In this document: one piece after another, positions 35,601-48,287 of the stretch
Layout: the number at the start of each line of letters is the position of its first letter
Numbering within the stretch: position 1 is the stretch's first letter
NCBI GenBank assembly: GCA_027574665.1
Contig: CM050653.1
Span: 10,686,664-10,750,663 of the forward strand
Origin: Rhynochetos jubatus
Taxonomy: Eukaryota; Chordata; Aves; Eurypygiformes; Rhynochetidae
Length of the DNA stretch: 64,000 nt
Direction: 5' to 3'
Notes under the pieces: generated by a model
Told to the model about the DNA's origin: nothing
Seen by the model: the letters and a program-made list of their open reading frames with translations, nothing else
Databases searched by the model: none
Position numbers and translations under genes: made by a program

Positions 35601-38549
35601 GGATCACATCAGAATGCAGTATCGTCAAAAGCAACCACGTGCCAATCTTACAAATTTAAAATCAAACAAGCTACGCTGTAGACCCTGACTCTTCAAGTTG
35701 TTTATCAACTGAGTACTAGAGAATATTTTGAATGTCATTATACATCAAAAGATGAAAGATGTGCCTACCACAGCCCATGTTCCATTTATACAATGAAATT
35801 TAATTACATGTTATAACTATGCTGCCTTAGAACTGTGGTAATTAAAGGGGTACAGTACATTGGTGTTTTATTCATTGTAAGCCCTTATTTTCAGAGGGCT
35901 TAACTCAGCCATGCAAATTTACTCATCAAAGGGAGGAGTCTGTCACAAACACAGCAGTGCTTGCTGCAACTATGCTAAAATACAGTTGAAACTTATTTGC
36001 AGCATCATTTGGGATGTTGTGAGAATGAGCTTAAGAAACCTTTCCAATTGCAATTATAAGGCCTCAGAATAGCAGTTTAAAAGATCAGTTTATGTTCAGA
36101 GGAATGTTTTGTTTGTATACATCTGTAATCACATCTCTGAGCGAAATACTCTCAACCTCATGCAAAATCTCTTTCTGCAAGCCCATTAGTAGCACAAGTA
36201 GTGAGCTTCCCAAATAATTAAGAACCTTTTTGGAAGTCTGAAATCTATGTCCTTAAGCAGCAGGGTGTTTGGATAAAATTTTCACCTGTACAGGCAGTTG
36301 CAAATTACAATCCTCTGCATCTACATGGGCGTCCAAGCAAGACCCAGTGGCGGAGGGAGGCCGCTTAATTGGCTGGCCGTGCTCCACAGGAGCAGCGAGG
36401 TCTAGCCTGGAGAGGTGCCGAATTAACACATCTCACAGATTTCCCAGTCCACACTCCTTCTTCTGCTGTATAAGACCCGCCCTGCCCCCCACAGGTCTGC
36501 CAGACACCCTAGATCATGCTGGCCAACTCCATGTATGCGTGGTAGCATACCCAGATCTATCTTCCAAAGTGTATACAATACACAATGAAATAGGCACTGT
36601 GATTCCTTCCCAAGCAAACTCCCTGTTTGTGGGCTCACGCATTCTTGGATTTCCAGTGAAAAAGGAAAAAAAAAATCCATATTACCAATTTCCCATAAAT
36701 AAAGATTCGTCTTACCATCATTAGCCAGATCTGATATTTACCTGTTCTTAATGCAAGGCTACTTAAAACGTGTGGGTGAGAAGTTTTCAGGGCGTCTGAT
36801 CTCACTAGATTCATTGCTTCCACTCAAGTTACACAGTGTAAGGTGTGTGGCATTTCTCAGGTTCGGATGTTGGGCAAATACTTCTTTCTCCAAACATATA
36901 TAAAAAGATATTGTTATTGATGCTTTGTGCAACTATAACTTTATCCTCAACCCACCGAATGAGGCACATGATTTCCAATAAGCAGTCACCCAGTATAGCA
37001 AAATCCTGTGACAGCCAACAAAAGGGGCAATTTAAGGACAGAGCATTGCCTTGCTTCTGCAGATCTAAGACTTATTTCAAGCTTTTTTTTGTGTGTGCGA
37101 TCAAATCAGCATCAACCCAATTATGCCTAAGGTCTATCTTCTTGTTAGATGGCAGGGTCAGTCACAAATGAGCAGCCTCTTGCAATTTTCCATCGAATCA
37201 GCTCTGTAATTTGAGAGCTAATGCAGACATCTCATGAAAACAAATCATCAGACAGTGCCAGTTCTCCCCCTCCTTCCCAAAACGAAGCATTCAGAGGGGT
37301 TTGGGTTTCTCTTTTAAAAGCCAATTCTCGTCTCTCTGAAAGCCAATGCAATCTATAACAAACAAAAGTCAGTAGTCATTTTTAGACCTTCATGAATATT
37401 TCAAACCTCTGTACGCCTTTTTTCCAAAAGCATTCTCACTTTGTTTGGTAAAAGATGGATTATTAATTTTAAGTACAAAATACACCCTATAAGTAAAGGT
37501 ATTTTGCAAGAAATGAGACATTTGCATGAAACTGCAAAATGCAAATCTATAGTTATAAACTTACTTGCCAAGAGCTCAGCATCATTACAATAAACACATC
37601 CAGGGAAAAAAACCCACTTTCATGTTAAGTGCTCTTCACAATTCATAAATACCCAAAATCTTCAGAAAAAAAACTAGTTATTTCCAACAGGGGGAGAAAG
37701 AGGCTGAATAATGAACTACAGGCAAAACCGAACTTGAGCTATTTCATTCACCCAACCTTTGCCTTCTTTCTGACAAACTAAGCCACCGAATCTACATCTA
37801 AACTGCCAACGAAAAGAGCAGGATGATAAGGAAGATGCCTAAATTATTCAAAGTGGTTTCTGGGCTTCAAAAGACTCCTTCACTTTGTTCTTTTATATAT
37901 CTACAGCTATTTAAATTTGCCTCCAGCTCTGACACAGGCAGCATTGTGTCTGTGATGTTGAAAGAGAGGAGCGATTCTGTAAGTTTGGACAGACACTTCC
38001 CCGGCTGGAGCCCACGAAGAACAAGACGGCCACTTCGGCAGGTCTCGGGATGCAAGGACTTTAGTTCTAAAGAAGGCGTTCCCTTCCCCCTGCCTTTCTA
38101 TTTCCAATTTCTCCCACAGTATAGCACTTCTGCCTATACCAGATGGAACTTGTCAATCTCTCCAAGGATCAAAAAGTAAGATGCTATTAACATATGCTTT
38201 TACTGCTTAATAGCGTATAGACAGCGCTCCCAAAGGGGGTCGGAGGCTTCTAAAGAGTAAAAAGAAAAAGATCCAGAGTCAACATTCACAGGTCTACCGC
38301 TGGTAGAGCCCACAAGTGTTAGGCTGCTTTTTTGTGCTTCTCTAATGCCAGCAGCCTCATTCTTAACAGCAGACAATAGGCTGACAGAGACACTGTGCTC
38401 AGGAAGGTATCGAGATTGCTAGCGCGTTGCCTCTTGGATACAGATATCTTTTTATTCTCATATCTGCAGAAAAGACTGGAGGAAATACCCTTCTAAGTTC
38501 TGCCAGCTGCTGGCAAAAGGCTCCTGCGCGTACAGCCTTTCATACAGAC
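29605..38549. other. PTPRN2 intron 29605-38549
   Basis: This is a long AT-rich intron stretch with no recognised transposon. Small features are a T run near 30177-30187, AT-rich simple sequence near 31390-31450 and an imperfect direct repeat of TATCAGGCAG at 31187-31206. A cluster of ATCAGGTA/CATCTGCA-like repeats lies near 32955-33000. Patches with more CpG than the background occur near 36330-36430 and 37970-38060. Open frames of 118-151 codons there show no protein family. Confidence 0.45.
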
Positions 38550-38591
38550 TCCCACTGAAGTCAATGGGATCACTCACATGAATGCAAAGTT
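38550..38591. repeat. Short fragment of an ancient amniote interspersed repeat
   Basis: TCCCACTGAAGTCAATGGGA followed by TCACTCACATGAATGCAAAG matches a motif I remember as recurrent in bird, turtle and crocodilian genomes (CCACTGAAGTCAATGGGA then ACTCACATGAGTAAAGTT). The core includes TCCCACTGAAGTCAATGGGA, which is partly palindromic. The class of the repeat is not certain to me. Confidence 0.45.
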
Positions 38592-41500
38592 GCTAAAGCA
38601 GGCACTCCAGAGGAATTGAAAAGCCATCTGCTAATTAACTTAAAAATCTATTTTCATCAGATATGTGAATATACTGTATGCGCTTCTCTGTGCGATCCTC
38701 AGATTTAGATCCCAAAATGCAGAAAAAGACTGGGACCTGAAAACACAGTCGGGGTGAGGATTGGGACCTCATACCAAGAAAGGAAATTATTAAAGCAAGA
38801 GCTTATAAAACTTTTTTCTCCAGCTCACTCCTCACAATGCAATACAACCAGTGCAGTCTCATTTAACGAGGAGTTTGCAATTTGACCCTACATTTATTAT
38901 GTGCACAGCACTGCTGCCATGGGGCTGGTGAAAGCAGAACAGCAGCGCTGTGGAGAACTGCGACTCTGCTGTCCTTGGGAAGGTCTTGGAAAACCAGCTG
39001 TGACTCAAGGCCAGATCACAAGTACAGCCAAGCAAAGGATATTGTGCCTTGCAGAGCAACACGTACTCACCTCAGCTACCATCTATTCCCGAACAATTTC
39101 CCTACTTACAAACAAAATAGAAAGGGGCAACAGAAAAAAATGAAAAACCACCACTCCCTGGAAGATAAACATTTTATCTTCTTTCTGTTAGAGTCCTTTA
39201 AATCTGTTTTCCAGCAGTGGTCCAGCTCCATCTCTGCTTCCACTAGCAGTAACATCAGTAAGCTAAGACTTACAAGAAGCGAAGGTTGCTTTCTCGGATA
39301 AAAGGGATTTTCTAACGTCTGGCCTTCTGGACATTTGTTGTGTAGCTGTTTGGCATTCAGAAATACTTGCTGGTTATTTCAGTTCCAGAAATCTCAAGAA
39401 GCAATTTTATACTTTAGCGAGGATACTGCCATGCTCCACACACTCAGTGGATCCCTGTATGCTCTCCCTATAACACTGTGATATATTCAGAATCAAAATT
39501 CTTCTATTTAAGCTTTATAAACAGGCTTAACCTTTCCAACACATCTCCCACAGTAACGTTCACATACAGTATTTTAGGTATGTATTAATGTATGTTTGTA
39601 TAGACAATATCCTATGTATTGCATATATATAGAATAGCATAGCTACAACTCAAATGTTCCTTCGCCATAATGCAGGCTAACATTCAAACAGCAGTTTTGT
39701 AAATATCAGTTCAGCATCACAAACTACTGTCTACATGTAAAAATGAAAACCTTTTAAATCAGCTTCTTGATGGGGCTGAACACTGCTGATATCCACCATT
39801 CAAAATGACACTGACCTATGTAGATGACAGGCATCAGATCTTCATGTTGCATATTTCTGAACATAGATTTGAGGTGCTTTTGAAGATTTTAATGATTGAG
39901 TACGTGATGGTAAAATATAGAAAACCAAAATATTTATCATTAAATTTCTAATCACTTTAAGGCCCACGATGATAGCCAATTCTTTAGTCACTTTTTGCAA
40001 CGCACACTTTTTGAGCTGGTAGCATAACACAGAGGTTAGCAACGTTCATTTGGGATGAGCTTTCCGTCTGCATCCCAGAATTACTCAGCAGCAGCCAAAA
40101 GAGGACAAATCACCCAAGTGAAGATGTATCTGTGGCACAATTTCCATCATGACTCTATTCATGGGGAAGAGGGGCAAGGGGAGAAAAAAAGCAGCAGGAG
40201 TTGATAGAGCCTTTATGGCCAGGGGCTGTGCCCATGCAGGCATTAAAAGTCATGTCTCTATTTCCAGCACCCTGGATTAAAAGAGATACCATCTGACTTG
40301 CCATTTAGTTATTCGCACTGGGTTTCAATCTACAGCGTGCAACAGGAACAGAGTACTGGAGGGTTATTTAACATGGAAGCTGACAAGGCTGCCAGCAAAA
40401 CACACAAAACTTTTCAGTAACTAAACCAGGAAGAAGTATGCTTAAAGTTACCTCAAGCGTAATCCCTTTCCTTGGGTATTTCCTTTCTATGCCAGACTTT
40501 TCTCCTTATGCCCTAAATCTTGTAATCAGATTGTGCTGATAAACTCCTGTATTTGTGCAAAGGCTCTTTAAAACTAACAAAACATCATACAGATTCCCAC
40601 GTGCAATTGCTGAATCAAGGCTTTCATGCGGCGCTGACTAACTCCAAATTGGCGAGCAGCAAACCGTAACTAAGGGCTGACAATAAGGAGTATCGCTACA
40701 TACAGCAAGGAATCCCAAGGTCCTGCCACAAAATCCATTTATTGTACGCCTCTTGCAACAACAGCAGTACCTCAGGAAAACACATATTTTGACCACATTG
40801 CTCTGATATTGCAAATGACCGAGTAATTATGATCAAAACCACCTGTGCATTTTACTAGACAAATGTATGAGTTCTCAACACAAAGATTCAGAAGGAGAAA
40901 TAATCCATATCGCCCAAATGAAAAATGTACAGGACCAAGGCCTTTTGATATAATGTTTGAAATATTCTCATGAAGATTCGAAGTTCTCACCTAATTGAGT
41001 ATGGTGTAAATGATTCTTCTTCTACATGTTCTTTTGTCTGTCTTCTAGGGACATGGTGAGAATCAATCTCTAAACATAAGAAATATTGATATATAGGATC
41101 TAGAATCTATTCAGGTTATAGGACGAGGAAATCCACAATAACAGCACTTACATGCAATATAAAAATATATTTCCAGTTGCTCTGGCAGTACCTTACAGAA
41201 AACATGCAAAGATATGCAATTTATAGCCTGCAACAACAAATGAAAGAAAAAAACCATTAATCTAAGAAAAAACCAACCCTGCCATTGCCAGAGCCACGAT
41301 ACAACTGTAATTCCAGCAGGTTAGGATGAAGATATAATACAAAGCAAAGCACTAATATTATTTGCTTTTCCTCAGATCCTTTTTTCTTCTCAGTGGCTTC
41401 TGCCACTATGGTTGCAGTATCAGTTATTTTCCAATCTTTTGCAAATGGAAAAGGGGGAAGGGGAAATAAAACATCTCTTATTTGCTCATGTTCGGATTTT

Positions 41501-43356
41501 CAATATTTTTTCCCTTGATAGCTTCTCCTTTGAGCAGTAGCAGTGTCAATTCCCCAAGGGCAGAATTCAGGTCTCAGAAATATGTACACAGCATACAAAT
41601 CTTCCATAATGCTCTTTCTAATAGTTTGTTAAACTCTGAGAAATGTTATCTATGGAAATACATATATGCATTTCATAAGCCCAAAACTAGGCACTGATGC
41701 CATCTGCATTGAGCCATAACAGCCATTTATTAGCTTTACAGAAAATGCTCATACTTTATACAAACAACTAAGTTTGAATAGCTCCTGCCAAGATGAATAC
41801 ATCTATTGGAACGCAGACTTCTCTGTGCGGTCCTCAGAAACCGTCTTCCAAGTCCGCATGGCATAGTGCAAAAGCTGCAACTCTCTGAATTGCTTCAGAA
41901 ATTATTGGGCAGACCTGGCTACAAACTTCCAGCTTTCTACAGAGCTGAAAAGCCTTCTTTGTACAACTATCCGCCACCTCGTCTCGAGCCTGAATTTATT
42001 CCCAGTGTCACTGAAGGGCAGTTCTGCTTCCATAACCTGTGAAGCTCTGGATCATTTTGCCAATTAGTATAAAAGGTTGTGCTGAATTTGTCATGTGTGG
42101 TGTATACGGAGAAGTCACCACAGTGTTCAAAAAACACCCAGTAATGGAAAGAACTTCTAAGAGCTCCTGATTATAGATTAATCTGCTGATGCACAAGCAA
42201 TAACCTGTTGAGGTCAAAATTAAACACGGTAGACTTTCTTAGTACATGCCAACGATACACCAGCCAGAGTGAAGCAGATTTTCTGGGCAGACTATTAAAT
42301 CAAGTCTGAAGGTTTGCAGTAGCAAAAGCACCCTGCTGACAAAAACTTCACCTGCATGTATTGTCAATTTTCAAAATAACCTGTAACTTTTCTAGGAAGA
42401 TAGCTTCCACTAGCTAAAATGTAAGCGTTAAGCAAAATGACAGCACCTTCATTGGTACAGCTCCAGTTTATCTCTGAATAATATTTTAACTCTAAATGTT
42501 TTCTTCTAGACAACTCTTTCAACAACCATCCTAAGGGTTGCTTGGTTGGTTTTTTCCCTCCCTTCATATATACTTCTAATAAGTATGGAACCTTACTTCT
42601 CCTCCTAATCTATCAGCTTATGTTGAAGTCACAGCCTGCCACTGAGCAACACGAGCCTTTTATCAACCAAAAATTATTCTGGTATTTGCTATGAGAGGTT
42701 TTACATAAGTTGAAACACTTTAATGAAATTATTTAATGGGTATAATTTATCACTAGCAATGAATGTTAGAATTCCCATAGTCTCATCCTTTACAAGTCAT
42801 TAGCTAGAGACAGTCAAACATGCACGTGTCAATGCCTTTAGCTTCGCTCACCTGCAGAAACAGTCCTTATGAACTACAAACCTAAAAATATTTTCTTATC
42901 CTAGAGTGGAATTCATTTTCAAGGCACTCATTTAGAGCCAGAACTGACAAATTTAATGAAGCAGTTCTCTACACAACGCTGTCTTAGAGGGATCTCTGAG
43001 CACCACCTCAATGGAGCAACAGTTCACAGCATGAATTAGAGTTACACGGCTGAAACACAAAGCACAATGCCACTAACAGCAGTAAAAGTTCAAAATAGCC
43101 ATTAACTCCATAATTCTAAGCCTGACTATTTGAAAAATAGCAGATATATTCAGGGTGTAAATACTTTTTGAATGCCTTCCTAGTTCTTTGGCCTTTATGT
43201 CTAGTTTGCATATCATACGCTATTGATAAGTGTTTTGTTGGTCAAGGTTATATACAGAGATAGACATGATGGGTGTGGAGCACTGTAACTCACCTGGTAA
43301 AAGTGCAATGCCTATTGTCACCTACTATAAATACCAACAGGGTTTTGGTTTGGGTT
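38592..43356. other. PTPRN2 intron 38592-43356, nothing recognised
   Basis: This is intronic sequence with short TA-rich simple stretches near 39580-39640. A GC-richer patch at 41806-42042 holds a 78-codon plus-strand open frame with an unusual Pro/Leu-rich composition, but it has no recognised family and no convincing exon borders. No transposon was recognised. Confidence 0.45.
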
Positions 43357-43382
43357 CCCACACCCACCCCCCCCACCCCCCC
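43357..43382 (-). other. G-quadruplex motif on the PTPRN2 sense strand
   Basis: Read on the minus strand, the tract is G7-T-G8-T-G3-TGT-G3. That is four G-runs of at least three with loops of 1, 1 and 3, and so meets the standard quadruplex rule. On the plus strand it is followed at 43383-43395 by 13 T. It would be present in the PTPRN2 pre-mRNA. This is a sequence-pattern call; folding is not shown. Confidence 0.8.
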
Positions 43383-43395
43383 TTTTTTTTTTTTT

Positions 43396-45537
43396 AAATC
43401 AGCCACTTTCAGACAAAACAGACAGTGATTGCCAGAGCTATGCCTTAGACTGAGATGTTGCAGAAAGTGATTTTGGCTATCAAGATAGAGTGATCAGAAT
43501 AACATGTTCCCAGGTGTGCTTTCCAATTCAAAGAAGCGCTTCCAGTTTTAATGGAAATTCGGCTGAAGCACAAGACAATAAATGCTAAAATACTATGAGA
43601 GATTATACTTTTGATTAAAGATCAAAACTTCTAAATGGAAAGAAAGATTATGGCTATTTTATATCGGTTTTATGAAAACACCCACACTGAGAGCACTATT
43701 GGAGCCAGCCACACGTAACAAAACAGAAGCAGTTGAGGAACAAAGCCCGTGTTGCTCTCGCAATATGCCAGCCCGAGCCACCATACTAAAAAACTGCCTA
43801 GCATAAGATGATATGCTAAAAAAAGCAGGCATTCATTATGTATTCTGGAGATAGCTTCTTTTACCTCCATTTAACATATAGTATTGTCACAGGAAAAATT
43901 TGGTCAAGTCACATGGTTTAAGTGAAATTAGGGTTGAAGTGGTTTATTGATTTATTAATGGTACGTAATTAACTGGCAATCAGTGAGCTATACATTCAGG
44001 ATCAATATCAGCAAAAGAACAGATAAACCATCATACCAGGCACTTACAAAATGATAGCAAATGCTTACAATTTTCCAAATACCCTTCTACCACTAGCCAC
44101 CAACATTTCTAATCCCCATGGCCACATTGACACAGTTAACACACACACACCTCACAGGCAGCATGCGAGGACCTCCCTTCTTCTGTGGTGCAGGTCCCCA
44201 TTTACAAGCACCTCCTCTGGGAGGTGTGGGGTCTCCAGTTTTGTGCGTATCTGTCCTGCTTTCTTCAGTTGAATAAATTCCTGGCAGTGCACAAGGTCTC
44301 CCAGAGCCAGGCATGAATACTCAAAGTGTGTCCCCTCAGAGCTGGGTACCCACAACCTCCGTCAGGGAGGATGCACCACCCTGGATGCAGGCTGTGGTGC
44401 TGGCAGGACAACCTCCAGCACTGGCAAACCCCATTTTGGTGCTGCTCTGCTCCCATTTCTCTCCCCCCACTCCAGCAAGTTCTCATGGTTCTTTCACACT
44501 TTTCAAGCTACCTCTTTTTTTCTTTTTTACAAGCTCCCCATAGTCTCAGGCTAACTCCCTGGTTACCATTTAAACCAACTGTTAGTCCTGTTAAGCACGC
44601 TTTGTCCTTTTTAATTTCTGCTTTAGCACTATCAGATTTTGGGCAAACATCCTCTCAGGCAGTTTGGGGTATTCCATTCACACACACTGTTTACTCTTGC
44701 ATTCCTCTCTGTGGTTATCCAGGCCATGTTACTAAGAGGAGGAGCCATAAGAGGAGCTGACTCCCCCATAAGTGTTACTAATGGGTGATTATACAAAATA
44801 AAACTATTTTTGCTGGACATAGGTCAGGAGATAAGATAAATGAGACAAAGTTTAATGGTGAGTTCAACCAGATTGCATCAATGTTTGTGGCGATACATAT
44901 AACTGTTAGCCCTCAAAACCAAATTAGTAAGAATAACCCAATGAGAAAGATTCTAGAGCTGGGCACAAGTCCTTAATAATGCTCTTAAGTTATAACACTC
45001 TATGAATTAAGCATGGCTTCACCACCCAGTGACATTCCATTCAACAAGAAAAAATGAGAAAGAATGCTTGCAGTAACACTGCTGTCAGAAGAACTGGCAA
45101 AACACAGATGTATAGGACAACACGGAAGGAAATAGTGTTTTCAGGATCTAGGAGTTATCAGAACTTCAAGAAATCGAGACAACGTGCATGTGTAATAAAA
45201 ATAAAAGTCATATGCCACAGATTACTTTCTAAGAGGATGCCCTTTGGTCCTGCAATATTAGTATACTTTATGAATACATGCAACCTTTGGAGAAAATATT
45301 GCCTATTCTTCAGGATAAAGGACACTGAATCTGTTATTTTGCCTGAAAACATCTCAGATAAGAATCAATAATAAGATGAGAATGATGATGCACATCAGTG
45401 CAAATGGATAAATGCACTCTTGCTACTTCAAAGGTAGCTCAAAAAGCATCAACAGAGCAAAGGCAGGACCTCAACATAACTACAAAGCACAAGTTTAGTT
45501 ACATGCATTTCAAATTTTCTACTTTATGTTTTGTGTC
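43396..45537. other. Intron with a possible unclassified decayed element
   Basis: From about 43890 to 44780 the sequence is GC-richer than its surroundings. On the minus strand it ends with AATAAATCAATAAACC, a polyadenylation-signal-like stretch, and carries several overlapping open frames up to 144 codons. This could be a decayed LTR or other insertion on the minus strand, but I could not match it to a family. The flanks are ordinary AT-rich intron. A short CA run lies at 44138-44151. Confidence 0.3.
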
Positions 45538-45589
45538 TGTATTGGTTTTAGTCAGGACAGAGTTAATTAGCTGAGGTTAAACCACATCA
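45538..45589 (+). mobile_element. 52-bp LTR remnant: both ends kept, middle lost
   Basis: TGTATTGGTTTTAGTCAGGA followed by CAGAGTTAATT matches, from memory, the first about 31 bases of the same avian ERV LTR family seen at 1-482. It is joined directly to AGCTGAGGTTAAACCACATCA, matching the last about 20 bases (compare GGCTGGGGTTAAACCACGA at 464-482). The TG...CA ends are retained and the whole U3-R body, including promoter and polyadenylation signal, is absent. The flanking pentamers GTGTC and GCATC agree at only three of five bases, so a target duplication is not convincing. Confidence 0.7.
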
Positions 45590-48079
45590 GCATCATTCCA
45601 ACTGAAATGTTCGCTAGTAAGGAGGAAACATGGAATACGTTCCCAAAAATCTCATGCAATACAGAGACCCAGGTGATGTACAGAAAGGGAGTGAACAGAC
45701 ACCGAATGAAGCAGATCTGTCAAGTAACCTGTCCAAGGATGATTCTTGATCACACCTTTTCCATTTGCTTAAGCAAAGGGCATGCTCCTCACCAGCAAGG
45801 AAGGAGTGAGCAGGAGAGGTTTCAAATCCAAGTGAAGACACACTATCAGCCACTGCAGACTGGGCACAGGCTTGCATGCAGAGCCTGTGGGGTGTCTGAG
45901 CACCACACTCACCAAACCACACTCCAGGGTGGTCTGATGACACCTAGAGATGACAAGATGGGATCCATTTCTTATTGGTTCAGGCTCAGCTGATGTCTCC
46001 CCAGAGGGAAATGGTTCCTATTACAATAGCCCTATGTGTATTCTATAAGGGAACCTCTGCAAATAGGTAAAGAGTCTCTCTCCTCCTGGAAATTACTAGT
46101 TTCCAACCTCTGCCATTTACTAGTCTCCAGCCTCCACTCATTAAGGTGTACCTATCCTTCCTTCCCTACAATGTAGGGTTTGGGTTTTACCACCACCTGG
46201 TCTCTGCGAAGACCCTGCTCATCTCCATAGGCTGCACACTGTCTCCTCCAGCTCCTTTGCGTGGTGGCTACATTGCTCAGTGTCTCAACCAGAGAACATT
46301 TCTCTCTGGGAAGACCAACATCGTTACCAGCCTGAGCCCCTGGAGGGACACCACTCAATCTATACAACCTGAGACCTGGAGGGCCAAATCCTCCATCTAG
46401 AGCTTCCCTTCTGACATGCCAGGTCCAGCATGTCCTGGGGAATGCACCCATGGGCACATCACTTTCAGCCCTGTGCTGTCCAATATCATCTCCAGCAGTA
46501 CTCCTGGGTCCGTCTGCAGCCCCTTATAGGGAAACTGTCACACAAGAGGCTAATTTAGCAGTTCCCAGCGATTCCTTCTATGTAAACACTTTAAAAAATA
46601 AATAAAACCGATACAGTAATTTTACACTGTGGGGAGAGATTAGAATATGGTAGGTGATCATTCTCAACTCCAAGAGTCGTTTTTGTGGAAACCCACTCAC
46701 ATATACCTACAAGCCTCAGGGACTGAAAAAAAATAAAATTGTATTTGCTCAGAGTCGACAGTTTCAGCCTTATTCTCCCTGGTCTCCAATTTCCCAATTG
46801 GTGAAATATCACTTTTCTTCATTTAGCAAACTCATTAGTCTTTTTGAAAAATGTAAATAGTACGGTAGTGATTGACACTGAAACACTTAAGAGTAAATTA
46901 ATAATTATGTATTCAGCATATAGTGTGGATATGGTGCACAATACACACAGAAAGATGAAAATAAAAAGAAATATGGAATAGGTGCTACTCATTGAGCACA
47001 GGCACCCTCACATGCTTACGTTCAAACAGCTGTTCAAATGTGGACTTGCACAAGCCCTGGTCCGGTCACATGAATAAGTGCTTTTGTGGATCTGGACCAC
47101 AGGTTCTTTCAGGTATGAAACGACATTGCAGAAAACTGCAAATCTCTCTTCCAACTCCTGCCCAAAATAAGTCAATTGTGAATGTTAGATAATAAATATC
47201 ACTTGTGACATCATCCTAAAGGGTAAGAAACAATTTATATTTATATGAATAGACATGGAGGACAAATATGACCTATGGGAATATGCTAAATGTCTTCATG
47301 TGAAAACCAGAACTCTAATATTAAACAGAAAAATTGTCTCTCAGAAAGATATTTTCTTGCAGCCCAACTGGTATCAACGTACACATCTGCTAACATTTGT
47401 GTTGGGTAACTAGATTTACGCACCTGATCATCTTTCAAAAGGGCAAATGCCTGGGTTTCATCAACAATATACAAATACTTGAAAACAACAGCAAAAAAAA
47501 AAGAGTAGTGTTTAAATGTAAGATTATAGATCTACTAAACTGGTCTGGAAGCCAGCAATATAAAAATTTAATTTCTAAAACCCTCTGTCATTTTGAAACA
47601 AATAAATATCATGATTGTTCCCTATTTAATTTAAATAAACTTTGCAACTTTATTTATGTTGACAGGGAAATGGAGTCAGACCATGGTGTATACCTAGTAA
47701 ATAAACATCTTCAAGAAAAACCAGGTCACCGGTGCATAAAGTGGATTTGGGAACCGTTTAACTATGCTGCTTCTCAATATTCATTACAGCAAAGCACCCA
47801 GGGCATCTATTTGACTTTACATTGTTTATTGCAATTTCCTCTCCTGAGAATTTTAGTCCTTGACAACCAGCAGTAACAGTACCAGCCCTCAAACCAAACT
47901 CTCCCACAAAAGCAGCATTCACATTCGATGTGACTGCGGGATCGAAGTTAGAGCCTAACAATACGTGGTGCTGCAATGCTTCCGGGCTTCTGACTTGACA
48001 CTAAACAGCTACAGTGCCACAGCATACAAAAATCACTTTGATAGAGACTGGCTTTTTTAGTTTAATTAAGTTATTCCTA
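45590..48079. other. PTPRN2 intron 45590-48079
   Basis: The first about 950 bases are GC-richer, with overlapping open frames on both strands (up to 128 codons plus and 109 minus at 45607-45993, and others to 46457). No protein family was recognised. Because the LTR remnant lies immediately to the left, part of it could be an unclassified repeat. A short duplicated motif lies at 46092-46137. The rest is AT-rich, including a 159-codon plus-strand frame at 47397-47876 that looks like chance. Confidence 0.4.
46092..46137. repeat. Imperfect tandem duplication, about 24-bp period
   Basis: TTACTAGTTTCCAACCTCTG at about 46093 recurs as TTACTAGTCTCCAGCCTCCA at about 46117, differing at only a few positions. 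It is a small local duplication with no known function. Confidence 0.7.
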
Positions 48080-48287
48080 GAATCATAGAATATTGTGGGT
48101 TGGAAGGGACCTTAAAGATCATGTAGTTCCAACCCCCCCTGCCATGGGCAGGGACACCCTCCACTAGACCAGGTTGCTCCAAGCCTCATCCAGCCTGGCC
48201 TTGAACACTTCCAGGGATGGGGCATCCACAGCTTCTATGGGCAACCTGTGCCAGTGCCTCACCACCCTCTCCATGAAGAAACTGTTC
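48080..48287 (-). mobile_element. CR1 LINE 3' end, minus strand
   Basis: About 208 bases of CR1 lie in reverse. They start with the tail AGAATCATAGAATATTGTGG, pass through GCCATGGGCAGGGACACCCT and GGGATGGGGCATCCACAGCT, and stop after CTCACCACCCTCTCCATGAA. It shares subfamily variants with the copies at 25520 and 28493. Confidence 0.95.

Noticed and set aside
44100-44170. Minus-strand Cys-Val-Asn text near 44126, considered as the preceding PTPRN2 exon
   Set aside because: The surrounding residues do not match the family and no proper donor or acceptor is present. A CA-repeat produces the Cys/Val pattern.
47397-47876. 159-codon plus-strand open frame
   Set aside because: No recognisable family, AT-rich, antisense to PTPRN2, no exon signals.
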